Counted from the stretch's first letter, positions 1 through 25,919 are shown. The stretch is 64,000 nucleotides of DNA from Mesostigma viride (GCA_009746045.1 RPFO01000131.1:122001-186000); one strand, 5' to 3'. Notes: generated by a model not told the origin, from the letters alone. Numbers and translations: made by a program.

Positions 1-3000
1 AGCCACTTACCAACACAGGAACCAGCCACTTACCAACACAGGAACCAGCCACTTACCAACACAGGAACCAGCCACTTACCAACACAGGAACCAGCCACGC
101 TTCAACACAGGAACCAGCCACTTACCAACACAGGAACCAGCCACTTACCAACACAGGAACCAGCCACTTACCAACACAGGAACCAGCCACTTACCAACAC
201 AGGAACCAGCCACGCTTCAACACAGGAACCAGCCACTTACCAACACAGGAACCAGCCACTTACCAACACAGGAACCAGCCACTTATCAACACAGGAACCA
301 GCCACTTACCAACACAGGAACCAGCCACTTACCAACACAGGAACCAGCCACTTACCAACACAGGAACCAGCCACTTACCAACACAGGAACCAGCCACGCT
401 TCAACACAGGAACCAGCCACTTACCAACACAGGAACCAGCCACTTACCAACACAGGAACCAGCCACTTACCAACACAGGAACCAGCCACTTATCAACACA
501 GGAACCAGCCACTTACCAACACAGGAACCAGCCACTTACCAACACAGGAACCAGCCACTTACCAACACAGGAACCAGCCACTTACCAACACAGGAACCAG
601 CCACTTACCAACACAGGAACCAGCCACGCTTCAACACAGGAACCAGCCACTTACCAACACAGGAACCAGCCACTTACCAACACAGGAACCAGCCACTTAT
701 CAACACAGGAACCAGCCACTTACCAACACAGGAACCAGCCACTTATCAACACAGGAACCAGCCACTTACCAACACAGGAACCAGCCACTTACCAACACAG
801 GAACCAGCCACTTACCAACACAGGAACCAGCCACTTATCAACACAGGAACCAGCCACGCTTCAACACAGGAACCAGCCACTTACCAACACAGGAACCAGC
901 CACTTACCAACACAGGAACCAGCCACGCTTCAACACAGGAACCAGCCACTTACCAACACAGGAACCAGCCACTTACCAACACAGGAACCAGCCACTTACC
1001 AACACAGGAACCAGCCACTTACCAACACAGGAACCAGCCACTTACCAACACAGGAACCAGCCACTTATCAACACAGGAACCAGCCACTTACCAACACAGG
1101 AACCAGCCACTTATCAACACAGGAACCAGCCACTTACCAACACAGGAACCAGCCACTTACCAACACAGGAACCAGCCACTTACCAACACAGGAACCAGCC
1201 ACTTACCAACACAGGAACCAGCCACTTACCAACACAGGAACCAGCCACTTACCAACACAGGAACCAGCCACTTACCAACACAGGAACCAGCCACTTACCA
1301 ACACAGGAACCAGCCACTTACCAACACAGGAACCAGCCACTTACCAACACAGGAACCAGCCACTTATCAACACAGGAACCAGCCACTTACCAACACAGGA
1401 ACCAGCCACTTATCAACACAGGAACCAGCCACTTACCAACACAGGAACCAGCCACTTACCAACACAGGAACCAGCCACTTACCAACACAGGAACCAGCCA
1501 CTTACCAACACAGGAACCAGCCACTTACCAACACAGGAACCAGCCACTTACCAACACAGGAACCAGCCACTTACCAACACAGGAACCAGCCACTTATCAA
1601 CACAGGAACCAGCCACTTACCAACACAGGAACCAGCCACTTACCAACACAGGAACCAGCCACTTACCAACACAGGAACCAGCCACTTATCAACACAGGAA
1701 CCAGCCACTTACCAACACAGGAACCAGCCACTTACCAACACAGGAACCAGCCACTTATCAACACAGGAACCAGCCACTTACCAACACAGGAACCAGCCAC
1801 GCTTCAACACAGGAACCAGCCACTTACCAACACAGGAACCAGCCACTCACCAACACAGGAACCAGCCACTTACCAACACAGGAACCAGCCACTTACCAAC
1901 ACAGGAACCAGCCACTTACCAACACAGGAACCAGCCACTTACCAACACAGGAACCAGCCACTTATCAACACAGGAACCAGCCACTTACCAACACAGGAAC
2001 CAGCCACTTATCAACACAGGAACCAGCCACTTACCAACACAGGAACCAGCCACTTACCAACACAGGAACCAGCCACTTACCAACACAGGAACCAGCCACT
2101 TATCAACACAGGAACCAGCCACGCTTCAACACAGGAACCAGCCACTTACCAACACAGGAACCAGCCACTTACCAACACAGGAACCAGCCACTTACCAACA
2201 CAGGAACCAGCCACTTATCAACACAGGAACCAGCCACTTACCAACACAGGAACCAGCCACTTACCAACACAGGAACCAGCCACTTACCAACACAGGAACC
2301 AGCCACTTATCAACACAGGAACCAGCCACGCTTCAACACAGGAACCAGCCACTTACCAACACAGGAACCAGCCACTTACCAACACAGGAACCAGCCACTT
2401 ACCAACACAGGAACCAGCCACTTACCAACACAGGAACCAGCCACTTACCAACACAGGAACCAGCCACTTATCAACACAGGAACCAGCCACTTACCAACAC
2501 AGGAACCAGCCACTTATCAACACAGGAACCAGCCACTTACCAACACAGGAACCAGCCACTTACCAACACAGGAACCAGCCACTTACCAACACAGGAACCA
2601 GCCACTTACCAACACAGGAACCAGCCACTTACCAACACAGGAACCAGCCACTTACCAACACAGGAACCAGCCACTTACCAACACAGGAACCAGCCACGCT
2701 TCAACACAGGAACCAGCCACTTACCAACACAGGAACCAGCCACTTACCAACACAGGAACCAGCCACTTATCAACACAGGAACCAGCCACTTACCAACACA
2801 GGAACCAGCCACTTATCAACACAGGAACCAGCCACTTACCAACACAGGAACCAGCCACTTACCAACACAGGAACCAGCCACTTACCAACACAGGAACCAG
2901 CCACTTACCAACACAGGAACCAGCCACTTACCAACACAGGAACCAGCCACTTACCAACACAGGAACCAGCCACTTACCAACACAGGAACCAGCCACTTAC

Positions 3001-4679
3001 CAACACAGGAACCAGCCACTTATCAACACAGGAACCAGCCACTCACCAACACAGGAACCAGCCACTTACCAACACAGGAACCAGCCACTTACCAACACAG
3101 GAACCAGCCACTTACCAACACAGGAACCAGCCACTTACCAACACAGGAACCAGCCACTTATCAACACAGGAACCAGCCACTTACCAACACAGGAACCAGC
3201 CACTTACCAACACAGGAACCAGCCACGCTTCAACACAGGAACCAGCCACTTACCAACACAGGAACCAGCCACTTACCAACACAGGAACCAGCCACTTACC
3301 AACACAGGAACCAGCCACTTATCAACACAGGAACCAGCCACTTACCAACACAGGAACCAGCCACTTACCAACACAGGAACCAGCCACTTACCAACACAGG
3401 AACCAGCCACTTACCAACACAGGAACCAGCCACTCACCAACACAGGAACCAGCCACTTACCAACACAGGAACCAGCCACTTACCAACACAGGAACCAGCC
3501 ACTTACCAACACAGCAACCAGCCACTTACCAACACAGGAACCAGCCACTTACCAACACAGGAACCAGCCACTTACCAACACAGGAACCAGCCACTTACCA
3601 ACACAGGAACCAGCCACTTACCAACACAGGAACCAGCCACTTACCAACACAGGAACCAGCCACTTACCAACACAGGAACCAGCCACTTACCAACACAGGA
3701 ACCAGCCACTTACCAACACAGGAACCAGCCACTTACCAACACAGGAACCAGCCACTTACCAACACAGGAACCAGCCACTTACCAACACAGGAACCAGCCA
3801 CTTACCAACACAGGAACCAGCCACTTACCAACACAGGAACCAGCCACTTACCAACACAGGAACCAGCCACGTACCAACACAGGAACCAGCCACTTACCAA
3901 CACAGGAACCAGCCACTTACCAACACAGGAACCAGCCACTTACCAACACAGGAACCAGCCACTTACCAACACAGGAACCAGCCACGCTTCAACACAGGAA
4001 CCAGCCACTTACCAACACAGGAACCAGCCACTTATCAACACAGGAACCAGCCACTTACCAACACAGGAACCAGCCACTTACCAACACAGGAACCAGCCAC
4101 TGACCAACACAGGAACCAGCCACTTACCAACACAGGAACCAGCCACTTACCAACACAGGAACCAGCCACTTACCAACACAGGAACCAGCCACTTACCAAC
4201 ACAGGAACCAGCCACTTACCAACACAGGAACCAGCCACTTACCAACACAGGAACCAGCCACTTACCAACACAGCAACCAGCCACTTACCAACACAGGAAC
4301 CAGCCACTCACCAACACAGGAACCAGCCACTTACCAACACAGGAACCAGCCACTTACCAACACAGGAACCAGCCACTTACCAACACAGGAACCAGCCACT
4401 TACCAACACAGGAACCAGCCACTTACCAACACAGGAACCAGCCACTTACCAACACAGGAACCAGCCACTTACCAACACAGGAACCAGCCACTTACCAACA
4501 CAGGAACCAGCCACGCTTCAACACAGGAACCAGCCACTCACCAACACAGGAACCAGCCACGCTTCAACACAGGAACCAGCCACTTACCAACACAGGAACC
4601 AGCCACGCTTCAACACAGGAACCAGCCACGCTTCAACACAGGAACCAGCCACGCTTCAACACAGGAACCAGCCACGCTT
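1..4679. repeat. 23-bp minisatellite, about 203 copies
   Basis: The block is an unbroken head-to-tail array of a 23-bp unit made of AGCCACTTACC followed by AACACAGGAACC. Copies differ mainly at one 5-base core: TTACC is commonest, with TTATC, GCTTC, TCACC, TGACC and GTACC variants scattered and GCTTC concentrated in the last few copies near 4570-4679. The window starts inside the array, so its full size is unknown. On the minus strand, the sense strand of the adjacent asparaginyl-tRNA synthetase gene, the common unit reads TTGGTAAGTGG, a strong 5' splice-site consensus. The last visible synthetase exon ends at 4806 and the array lies downstream of it, so it most likely sits in an intron of that gene. 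There are no spacers, so this is not a CRISPR array. Confidence 0.97.
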
Positions 4680-4805
4680 GCGTGACGGCCACCCGCCGTG
4701 CACGGATACACCACATGCCCTCCCACCGTGCGCATGCCCACCCGCCATGCACTGGCGTGCCGCCTGTCATGCCCACCCATCACAAGCACGTCGGTTCCCA
4801 CCCAC

Positions 4806-6994
4806 CGTCCGTGCGGCCTCCTCCATGGTGCCCAGCTGCCCCTTTGCCGCCAGCAGCGCATCGACCGCCGCCTTGATTTCCCCCTTGTCCTTGCTGCTCG
4901 CCTTGAGCGACTTGACCGCCTCCCCTTGAGCTGCCACCGCCGCGCGCTGGGCCTCCAGCGCCTCGGGGGTGGCCGCGGGGGGGGGGCCACCCGCCGCGTT
5001 CGGCTTGTCCACGCTGTTGAGCAGTGTGGTCACCTGCAGGTGCAGGACAGTTGTAATAATCGATTGGTGATATGAATAGACTGGCAGGCAGGCAGGCAGC
5101 GCACCTCCCCATGCCGTGCTCATGCTTCCAGCGTCTGCCTCGGCATCACAGGGGGGCACGTTGGAGGGCACGTTGGGGGGCACGTTGGGGGCCACGTTGA
5201 GGGCCACATTTGAGGATGGCAACACAACGCACACACCCGCGTGTGCTGTCCGCGCACCTGCTCACAGCACCGATGTCGCTACTGGCACCTGTGCACGTAG
5301 ACACACAAAACGCACGGCGCTATCCTCGCAGGCAGATGGCTGACAGCCTGGCTTCACCATCCGTGTGGCAACTCCCCACGAATGGGCAGACATGTGCTCG
5401 CCTATTCATGGCCATGCCTGCTTGCATTCAGCGGATATCCATGCAACAGCACAGTCATTGCTACAGCACCCAAATACCATCGCTGCACCACCCCAAAAGC
5501 CATTCATTACATCACCAGCAGCATTCACTAACCCCACCCATCCACACGCACCTGGAACATCTCGCCAGCCCCCTCGCAGTCGGACGCGGTGATGATGGGC
5601 GTGTGCAGGTAGATGAAGCCGTTGGACTGGAAGAAGGAGTGGGTGGCGTGGGCCAGCGCGTTGCGGATGCGCGTCACCGCCGCGATCTGGCGCATAGCAC
5701 GTGAGACGAAGAGAGCACAAGGGCACGCAAGGGCACAGGGGCACGAAGGCACAAGAGCATGAGTGCGCTTGCAGGCAAAGGCACACACACAAGGGCATGC
5801 ATGTGACACAGGCATGGGGGGTGAGCACATGCAGGGAAGGGGGAGGCACGCGCGCACGGAGACAGGCCAGGAGAACACATGGCGGGTAGCCCAGTCTCTC
5901 ATTGCGGGCAGGAGAACCCAAGGGGATGGCGGGCAGCCCGTCGCATGCCCAGCGCATGCGATGACCGCGCATGACCGGTGCGCGTGTGGTGGATGCGGCG
6001 CAGGCTTGGGCAGGCAGCACAGGGCAGCACGGTGCCTACCGTGTTGGTGCGGCAGCGCATGTGCTTCTGCGTGCGCAAGAACTCGAGCGACAGCTTGGTC
6101 TTGGCAATCGGGTACACCGTCGCGTCGCACAGCCCCACGTGCAGCACCTTGGCCACCTTGAGCTCCACCGGCTGCTTCACGCCTTCGGGTGTCTTCTTGA
6201 GCACACCCTCCACCAGCACGCTGGTCCCGGTGGGCGTCAGCTCCGACAGGTTGTGCACGCTGCTCTCTACCATCACCTGGCACGCAGGGGGCAGGGAGTA
6301 CGAGGCATATTGGCCGTTTTGGGTGGTCAGAAAAAAAGGCTAGAGGTGTTTTAACAGCCCGATATTAACCTGCCAATGCCATCCAAGCTCAAACGGCAGC
6401 TACCGAAGCATATTTGCAATGCAGTACCAATGGCATGCTGGATTCCTGACAGCGGCAAAGATTTCCTCCCAAACAACCTATGCAGCAGCAATAATGCTTC
6501 GACCAGCGAGTATTTTAAAAATTGCTAACTGCTAAATACAATAGTCCGGGTAAGTGAGAAATCAAGCGTTTGGGGCTCTAGTGTCTTCCGTAAGGGCTAG
6601 TAGGAAATGCAGACAGCAATGCCATTGGCATCGTGCATACCTGCAAGTTGGTTGGGCAGCTTCCGTCGTTGACTTCAAGGAATGCAAAAGCCCCCTTCCC
6701 TTGCTCACGACCGGTCTTTACCCACCCTCCGACTACCACGGTCTTGTCTACAAAGTTGCTGATCCCTTCGGGCGACAGCACCTTGCTTATGACTGTGCGC
6801 TTTGTATACGTGGAAAAAGGGACAACTCCCCCGTCCGCAGCGCTCCCTATTTGTTGTTCCTTAGAACGAATACTTTCAGAAATTCGTTCCAACTGCGCCT
6901 TGATGGCAGCCAGGTCGGCCCCGGCGTCCGGGGAAGACATGTTCATGGCCGATAGAGCTTCTTCAACGGCAGTTAAGGACTGGGCGGCCGCCAT
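4806..6994 (-). CDS. Cytosolic asparaginyl-tRNA synthetase, N-terminal part (exons 1-4; continues beyond the window)
   Basis: The enzyme charges tRNA-Asn with asparagine in cytosolic translation. Four exons join in phase 0: 6994-6641, 6276-6040, 5686-5552 and 5033-4806 (318 codons). Exon 1 has an Ala-rich start, a short helical region and the OB-fold anticodon-binding segment ([11 protein letters not shown], then [17 protein letters not shown], residues about 86-118). Exon 2 holds [20 protein letters not shown] and [16 protein letters not shown]. Exon 3 opens the class II core with [33 protein letters not shown]. Exon 4 (residues 243-318) carries a helical insert, [13 protein letters not shown] then [15 protein letters not shown], that resembles a WHEP-TRS domain. 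The catalytic remainder must lie left of the window beyond the 23-bp array. The start is the first ATG of an open exon. Family assignment is secure; the exon 4 donor (GTGGGT) is my choice. Confidence 0.92.
5151..5212. repeat. Short GC-rich tandem repeat in synthetase intron
   Basis: Four to five degenerate copies of a GGGGGCACGTTG unit of 12-14 bp lie in the intron between synthetase exons 3 and 4. No function is apparent. Confidence 0.75.
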
Positions 6995-7827
6995 TTTAGT
7001 GGTCCTAAATACTTGTAAGACTGCCCTAACCAGGTATAATGCAGATTGACACTCCTAATTGCGGGTCCGCAACCAGCTTTACTTGCCCGACCAGTGTGTA
7101 GCCCAGTCATGGATGCCGGTCGGCGTTGCAATGAGCTTTGTTTGCCTACAGGGCAGGTACAGACTGTGTGGGCCGTCCCCGGCGCGGGCAGGCAACCTAC
7201 CTTTGCCGGCACCAGACACGGACAAGTGTAAGCAACTACCAAGGCATCTGCTACTACCACGTATGAGATTTTTTCCTCTAGTGCCTGCCAATAAGTATGC
7301 TGGATGCCTACGTCATCAAAATGGTGCGCACCAGGTGCGCACTTCGCACTGCGCACTGCGCACCTCTTTCTTCCCTTAAATTCCTTCGTTATGATTGTTT
7401 TGAGTTTTCTGCAAGACTCGGCAGGCCGCAGACGGCAGAACGCAGTCTCATCGTGGGCTGACAGTATAATCAACCGGTTGCACCAGAGAAGTGGCCAGTA
7501 AGCCAGACTACCAGTCGCACTTCTATCTGCAATGGCACAACGCCCAGTGCTATGCCCGACCCCTTAGGTTTGCCGCAGGCGTGAAACTGCAGTACTGTAC
7601 TGTAATAATTTTTGCACAGCCGGCCAAAAGTGCACATTAATTATTTTAAAGAAAAATGGGATGATGGAAGCCGCTAAATTAGTAGACAGCAAAAAAGGCT
7701 ATGATGTCATCTAGGCGGCATGGGGCACACATATTCCGGGCATGTAAAGTGAAACTCGCATCGGTTTTGCTACCCCAATAGCAGACTCTAGGTAACTTGG
7801 TTTATTGTAACATTCTCGTCGCGCAGT
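6995..7827. promoter_or_regulatory. Divergent intergenic region, probable bidirectional promoter
   Basis: These 833 bp separate the start codon of the asparaginyl-tRNA synthetase gene (minus, ATG at 6994) from that of the NVL/CDC48C gene (plus, ATG at 7828). No convincing protein exon was found here. A cluster of GCGCAC motifs in both orientations occurs at about 7325-7366 (GCGCACCAGGTGCGCAC, then GCACTGCGCACTGCGCACC), and the part near 7600-7700 is AT-rich. A shared promoter is inferred from gene orientation only; no core element is claimed. Confidence 0.45.
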
Positions 7828-21848
<14,021 letters not shown>

Positions 21849-21985
21849 GGTAGTCGCGCTGCTTCTGCTGATAGTCTGCCACCACAATTGGCACCATAAC
21901 CAAATCTCACCAAGAAGTGATCAAGCAGTTATAATCTATTTAATCTTTAATGATCTCCTTTCCAATAATCTCGAAGTCTCGGAGG

Positions 21986-22995
21986 CGGCCTCAAGATTCA
22001 CGCCAGCCGACGGGACGGTGTGGAAATCGCGCAGTTCTTCCAGAGCGCCCCCCGATCAGCCGAAGGACACCATCCGAACTGGAGTGGAGGAGCAGCTGGC
22101 GCCGATTGCTGGGCAACTCGCAGCCTTGACTGCGCCTGACGGCCCGCTCAACACCATCACCGCCACGGTCAACAACATGGAAGCCACAGTCGCACACAAG
22201 CCCCAGCCCCGATTTACCGCCACACCGGCAAGAGCACATTGCCACCCACATTTCCGAGGCCTCTGCCACTGTACGTGACCGCCAGGTGGAAGGCAAAGTT
22301 GGCCAGGGCATCGTGAATTAAGCTGGAGGCAGTTGCTACCAAGGTAGACGCCCTGGCCACGCAGGTCCCTGAAATAGCCGAGCGAACGGCCACCGTCGCC
22401 GCCCAATCCGCCGGTCGGGCCAGTGCTGACCCCTCGACTGGCGCATCCTGGGCGGACCCGGCTGCTCAAGAGCCAGGCAACCTCAACCACCACCGCCATT
22501 ACCACCATGCAAGCTACAGGAGCTGGAAGACACGCGCCGCGAGGCCGCTGAGCGCGACCGCCGGCCGCCGCTGCCAGGTCATCCTCAGGCGCTTCGACAA
22601 GGCGCTGGGGGAGACCCCAGACTCTCTTCTCGACGAGCTCAGGAACCAGCTCTTGGCGTGCATGGAGCTACCAGGTGCAACACTGCAGGGCACCTACTCA
22701 GTGCCTGCCCCATCCACGGGACAAGGCTGCCCCCCCCCCCAGTGGTCCTCACCTTCAGCGACATTGCTGCCCGAGTTGGGTTTCTCTCTCGCCGCAAGAA
22801 GCTGGCGCGCCCCCCCTGGTCGCTTGACGACGACCTGACGCCAGCCCAGCAGCAGCAACTCCGTGGCCAGTCATGGCCCGACTTCATCCGCCACAAGTCC
22901 CGCCCCGAGCTGAAGCCCCAAGTGTAGTGGCGGGGCGGGGACCTTTATGTCAACGACAAACTGTGGAAGCCCCCCCGGGCTCCCCCGGGATAGAG
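21986..22995 (+). pseudogene. Decayed L1-type ORF1 protein fragment (third, diverged copy)
   Basis: The fragment shows the same order as the ORF1 copies at 49-54 kb, but is broken by frameshifts and stops. A coiled-coil-like part (VEEQLAPIAGQLAAL, residues near 22080-22180) comes first. An RRM end plus C-terminal domain follows (VVLTFSDIAARVGFLSRRKK, then WSLDDDLTPAQQQQLRGQ, and after a stop WRGGDLYVNDKLWKP, 22730-22975). The motif DDDLTPAQ followed by an aromatic WKG/WRG block parallels the C-terminal domain of L1 ORF1 proteins, which are RNA-binding chaperones packaged with LINE RNA. No reverse transcriptase is attached. It begins about 140 bp after the NVL stop codon. Confidence 0.7.
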
Positions 22996-23769
22996 CAAGC
23001 TAGTTGTCCAGATGGGGGCAATTGGAATGGGACAGCTTAGGTGATCACGCACGTCTTGGCACTGAAGCATATCATAGCTCAGAAGCCATTTGCTAGCGCT
23101 GCAGCCAACGTCTTGAGCCCACCTCACCTCCGCCGTAGCCAACGTCTTGAGGCACCATCATGCCCGGAGCTACCCAATAAAAGTCTGCACAAATCTCGGT
23201 TTAGCCGAGAGTCCGGGCGTTCGGAATGAATAAACATGTGTTAAGAAGTCGAAACACCATGGGAATACCAAGCACGGTGCCGCAGCAGACCCGAGTCTTG
23301 CTGTAATAATATGTATGCCGGTTTCCGGGGTTTCCGCATGAAAGTTGGGTGACAAACTGGAAAAATATACGTTTCCTTTGCCCCAGTACCTCAACAAACT
23401 CGTAGAAACCTAATTATCAACCTTTGAACGCATCATCATCAAGGAGACAACCAGCGCAGGCCAGAAATCAGGAGAATCCGGACCATGGTAGCTCGAGCCT
23501 GCCGTTATCTTGTCCGCGTGTTCGAGTCGTTCAGGATGATGAAGATGAATGGTGATGGAAATGTGTATCCTTGTGCATTGAAATTATGGCTGGCTGACGT
23601 GTAGAGCGACTAGATGACCTAGACGGTGGGGCCGGAAACAGCATGCTTGATCAGGGCGTGTGTTTCGAGCCTAACTGGCCGGGAGTGTCTAGTGGTGAGC
23701 ACCATTGCTGCGATCGCTCTCCCACCATTTACGAGGCAATACCCGCAAATGGAAAACCACTGAAAAGGT
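22996..23769. other. Intergenic stretch without a recognised gene
   Basis: Only short chance frames were seen. The 75-codon minus-strand frame at 23170-23397 matches nothing I recognise. Composition is intermediate and there are no obvious tandem repeats. Confidence 0.6.
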
Positions 23770-24576
23770 CTAGCTAGTCAGTCATCACGTTAGCCATGCC
23801 ATGATTCCAAACGTCCAAGAACTGCACACGGTGCAAAGGCAAAAAGCCAGAGGACAGCACTTTCAAATGTGCGGCGGGAACCAAAAGCCCGCGTATGCCA
23901 GAAAACATCGTGTTGCTGCAGCGACGCGACGATGTGGACAACGAATCCAGTGCCAAGCTCGGAACGGCCGCAAAGGAGATCTGGCATCACAGGTTTCAGA
24001 TGTGCGGAGATACTATGCGATCCAGCCGGTCCACGACCTGTTTGTAGAGCTTGTGCCAAGGGGCAGCACCGAACAGATGTGGGTGACGTTGCAAAAAAAC
24101 ACCGGACTTGACGGAGCATAATGTCTCGGTCATAGTCTTTGACCAACACTGAACGATGCAAGAGTTCAACAAGAGTCGTGATGAAATCGACACGATAAGA
24201 ACAAAGACGGGAAAAACGATGTAACTGACTAAGAACAACACCATATTTTGCTGTGTGGGAAAGGAGACTGTGAATATCGGGGTAACGAATAAAAGGAATT
24301 TGCTGGTATTTAGGATCCTTGCACTTATCATAGTAGACAGCCGTACGCCAGCCCTTCTTGTTATGGGTAATGTTAAGATCGAGGTAATTGCAATGAGTAT
24401 CCTCCGACGCGGCTTCCTCCACTCCACCCACCCAACCTGGAATATGTGCTACATGATCTCCCACCGGAGGCATGTTATAATTTAGTTTAATTTAATTTTT
24501 TTAATCCTCCGACGTGAGCTGTAATGTGAGGGACGCTTGCGGGTAGATGCCAGGCAGACCAGCGGTGATAAACAAA

Positions 24577-24697
24577 CGAGAGGTCCCCAGTTCGATTCCG
24601 GTCGGATTCATTTGCAGATCGCGTTTTTCCGCGTATTCCGCGGCCCGGCACTGAACGCAAATGGTTTTCACCTTTGCGGAGTGCCTGATCAGAATAT
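24577..24697 (+). repeat. Roughly 118-bp direct repeat, copy 1, with tRNA B-box-like motif
   Basis: The sequence from GAGAGGTCCCCAGTTCGATT to CTGATCAGAATA is essentially identical to 24978-25098. AGTTCGATTCC fits an RNA polymerase III B box (GGTTCGANTCC) with one change, but the flanking arm does not pair as in a true tRNA. A tRNA-derived SINE fragment is the best guess. Confidence 0.6.
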
Positions 24698-24789
24698 ACG
24701 CTTGGCTGATTTCGATAGTACCGGCTACGCCCCCTTCTACTAAAAAAGAAGGATTCGGCCGTGTTCAGCCCGTCTCACGGTGCGAGACT

Positions 24790-24975
24790 GAACAAGTCTC
24801 GAGTGCAGACACGTGTGTAGTACTCCTACACACAGATCTCGAGTGATTTATCTAGTACCAAATCCGAAAGGCTTGCATCACTCCCCGGACAGGAGAACTT
24901 TTGCGGATGACTGTAGGTGTAAGTTGGCGATGCCATGGTAATCGGAGGCGTCCGTCCTATAGTCAGCAAAATTGG
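24790..24975 (-). repeat. Dispersed repeat, inverted relative to 54870-55030
   Basis: The stretch with TGTGTAGTACTCCTACACAC, ACCAAATCCGAAAGGCTTGC, GGAGAACTTTTGCGGATGAC and GACGGACG-type ends reads on the minus strand like the plus-strand sequence near 54870-55030, with scattered changes. It contains a small perfect hairpin (GTGTGTAGTAC and its GTAGGAGTACT-type partner). No coding potential is recognised. Confidence 0.7.
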
Positions 24976-24977
24976 TG

Positions 24978-25098
24978 CGAGAGGTCCCCAGTTCGATTCC
25001 GGTCGGATTCATTTGCAGATCGCGTTTTTCCGCGTATTCCGCGGCCCGGCACTGAACGCAAATGGTTTTCACCTTTGCGGAGTGCCTGATCAGAATAC
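24978..25098 (+). repeat. Roughly 118-bp direct repeat, copy 2, with tRNA B-box-like motif
   Basis: This is the near-identical partner of 24577-24697. Its right edge abuts the Penelope-like reverse transcriptase sequence directly. The two copies bracket about 280 bp that include the repeat shared with 54.9-55.0 kb. Either two independent SINE-like insertions or terminal direct repeats of one small element would explain this. Confidence 0.6.
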
Positions 25099-25357
25099 AA
25101 ATGGGTTGCGAAATCAGGGTTGTCGAAAGCAATGACATCATCAATGTATCGACATGTGTGGATAAAACGCCTGATGAGAACATCATCGTTTGAGGCAATG
25201 AGATTCTCCATGAATGCAAGCTCATAAGTGTATAGATAGAGGAGATCATGGTCGCGTGCCACCCAACAACCACTGAAATTCGCGGGAAAACTGGCGAGAT
25301 TTACCTGCCGCCATCGCCGTCATCTTCACCTTCGTCCCGCGAAAATGCCTGATTTCA

Positions 25358-25590
25358 GTGGTACATATTTGTTTGCAGCTGTCACAAAAAAAATCCAAAA
25401 AATACCAGGATTTTTTCTTGAGTTCTACGGGATGGAAGGAGGCCGTCGACCGAGTTTCAGACCAAAAATCTCGTATCTACTGTGTCTGCCACGTGTCAGA
25501 TTACAACGCGATACATCGCGTTCTAACCCTACAACGCGATACATCGCGTTCTAGCCCTACAACGCGATACATCGCGTTGTAAAAACACAC
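25358..25590 (+). repeat. Dispersed repeat with tandem AACGCGAT palindromes
   Basis: The block from ATATTTGTTTGCAGCT through TTTTTTCTTGAGTTCTACGG ends in three 28-29-bp repeats, each centred on the near-perfect palindrome AACGCGATACATCGCGTT. The same block recurs in the same orientation at 55028-55312, where two short insertions interrupt it. Confidence 0.8.
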
Positions 25591-25919
25591 GGGTTCATGC
25601 CAATGCGCATGACACACAAGTACTTACTTACATATCCTCCCCACGCAGGTGTGCTCTTAACTAATTAATTTACTCTGTCACGTTTTTGCTGACAAGCCGG
25701 TTGAAGCAAGCATAAAACATATTCTTTATTGACAGGAGCTCTATCATCAGCTAGGCACTCAAATCAGAAAAAATAGCCACAAAATCCCTCAGGCAAGATG
25801 TAAGATCACAAACAGCAAGTGTTTAAATGCATTTACATACCACGAGGGACACCCTGGCTGGGTTGTAATAGATAACATAGTTTAAAGGCAACCAGGGCCC
25901 CCTCACTTAATCTAAACGT
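25591..25919. other. AT-rich gap, 3' flank of the Rieske gene
   Basis: No gene was seen. The interval would include the 3' untranslated region of the minus-strand Rieske gene that stops at 25920. Confidence 0.55.

Larger units (their letters stand above)
23770..25290 (-). pseudogene. Penelope-like reverse transcriptase remnant, interrupted
   Basis: On the minus strand, 25262-25100 encodes a reverse transcriptase palm segment with LLYLYTYELAFMENLIA and the catalytic-type motif RYIDDVIAFDNPDF. After an unrelated insertion of about 600 bp, 24473-24040 encodes the downstream part: YLDLNITHNKKGWRTAVYYD, IPFIRYPDIHSLLSHTAKYG, VVLSQLHRFSRLC. The thumb-like pattern (FIRYP, KYGV, QLHRFSR) is typical of Penelope-like and related reverse transcriptases. 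No intact endonuclease was seen. Several frame changes mark it as dead. Exact family is uncertain; reverse transcriptase identity is firm. Confidence 0.75.

Noticed and set aside
1-4679. Possible CRISPR array
   Set aside because: Units are contiguous with no spacers, the unit is a 23-bp minisatellite, and the context is a eukaryotic intron.
24590-24615. tRNA gene suggested by the TTCGATTCC motif
   Set aside because: The T-arm does not pair properly and no anticodon arm or acceptor stem could be found; it is better explained as SINE-like.
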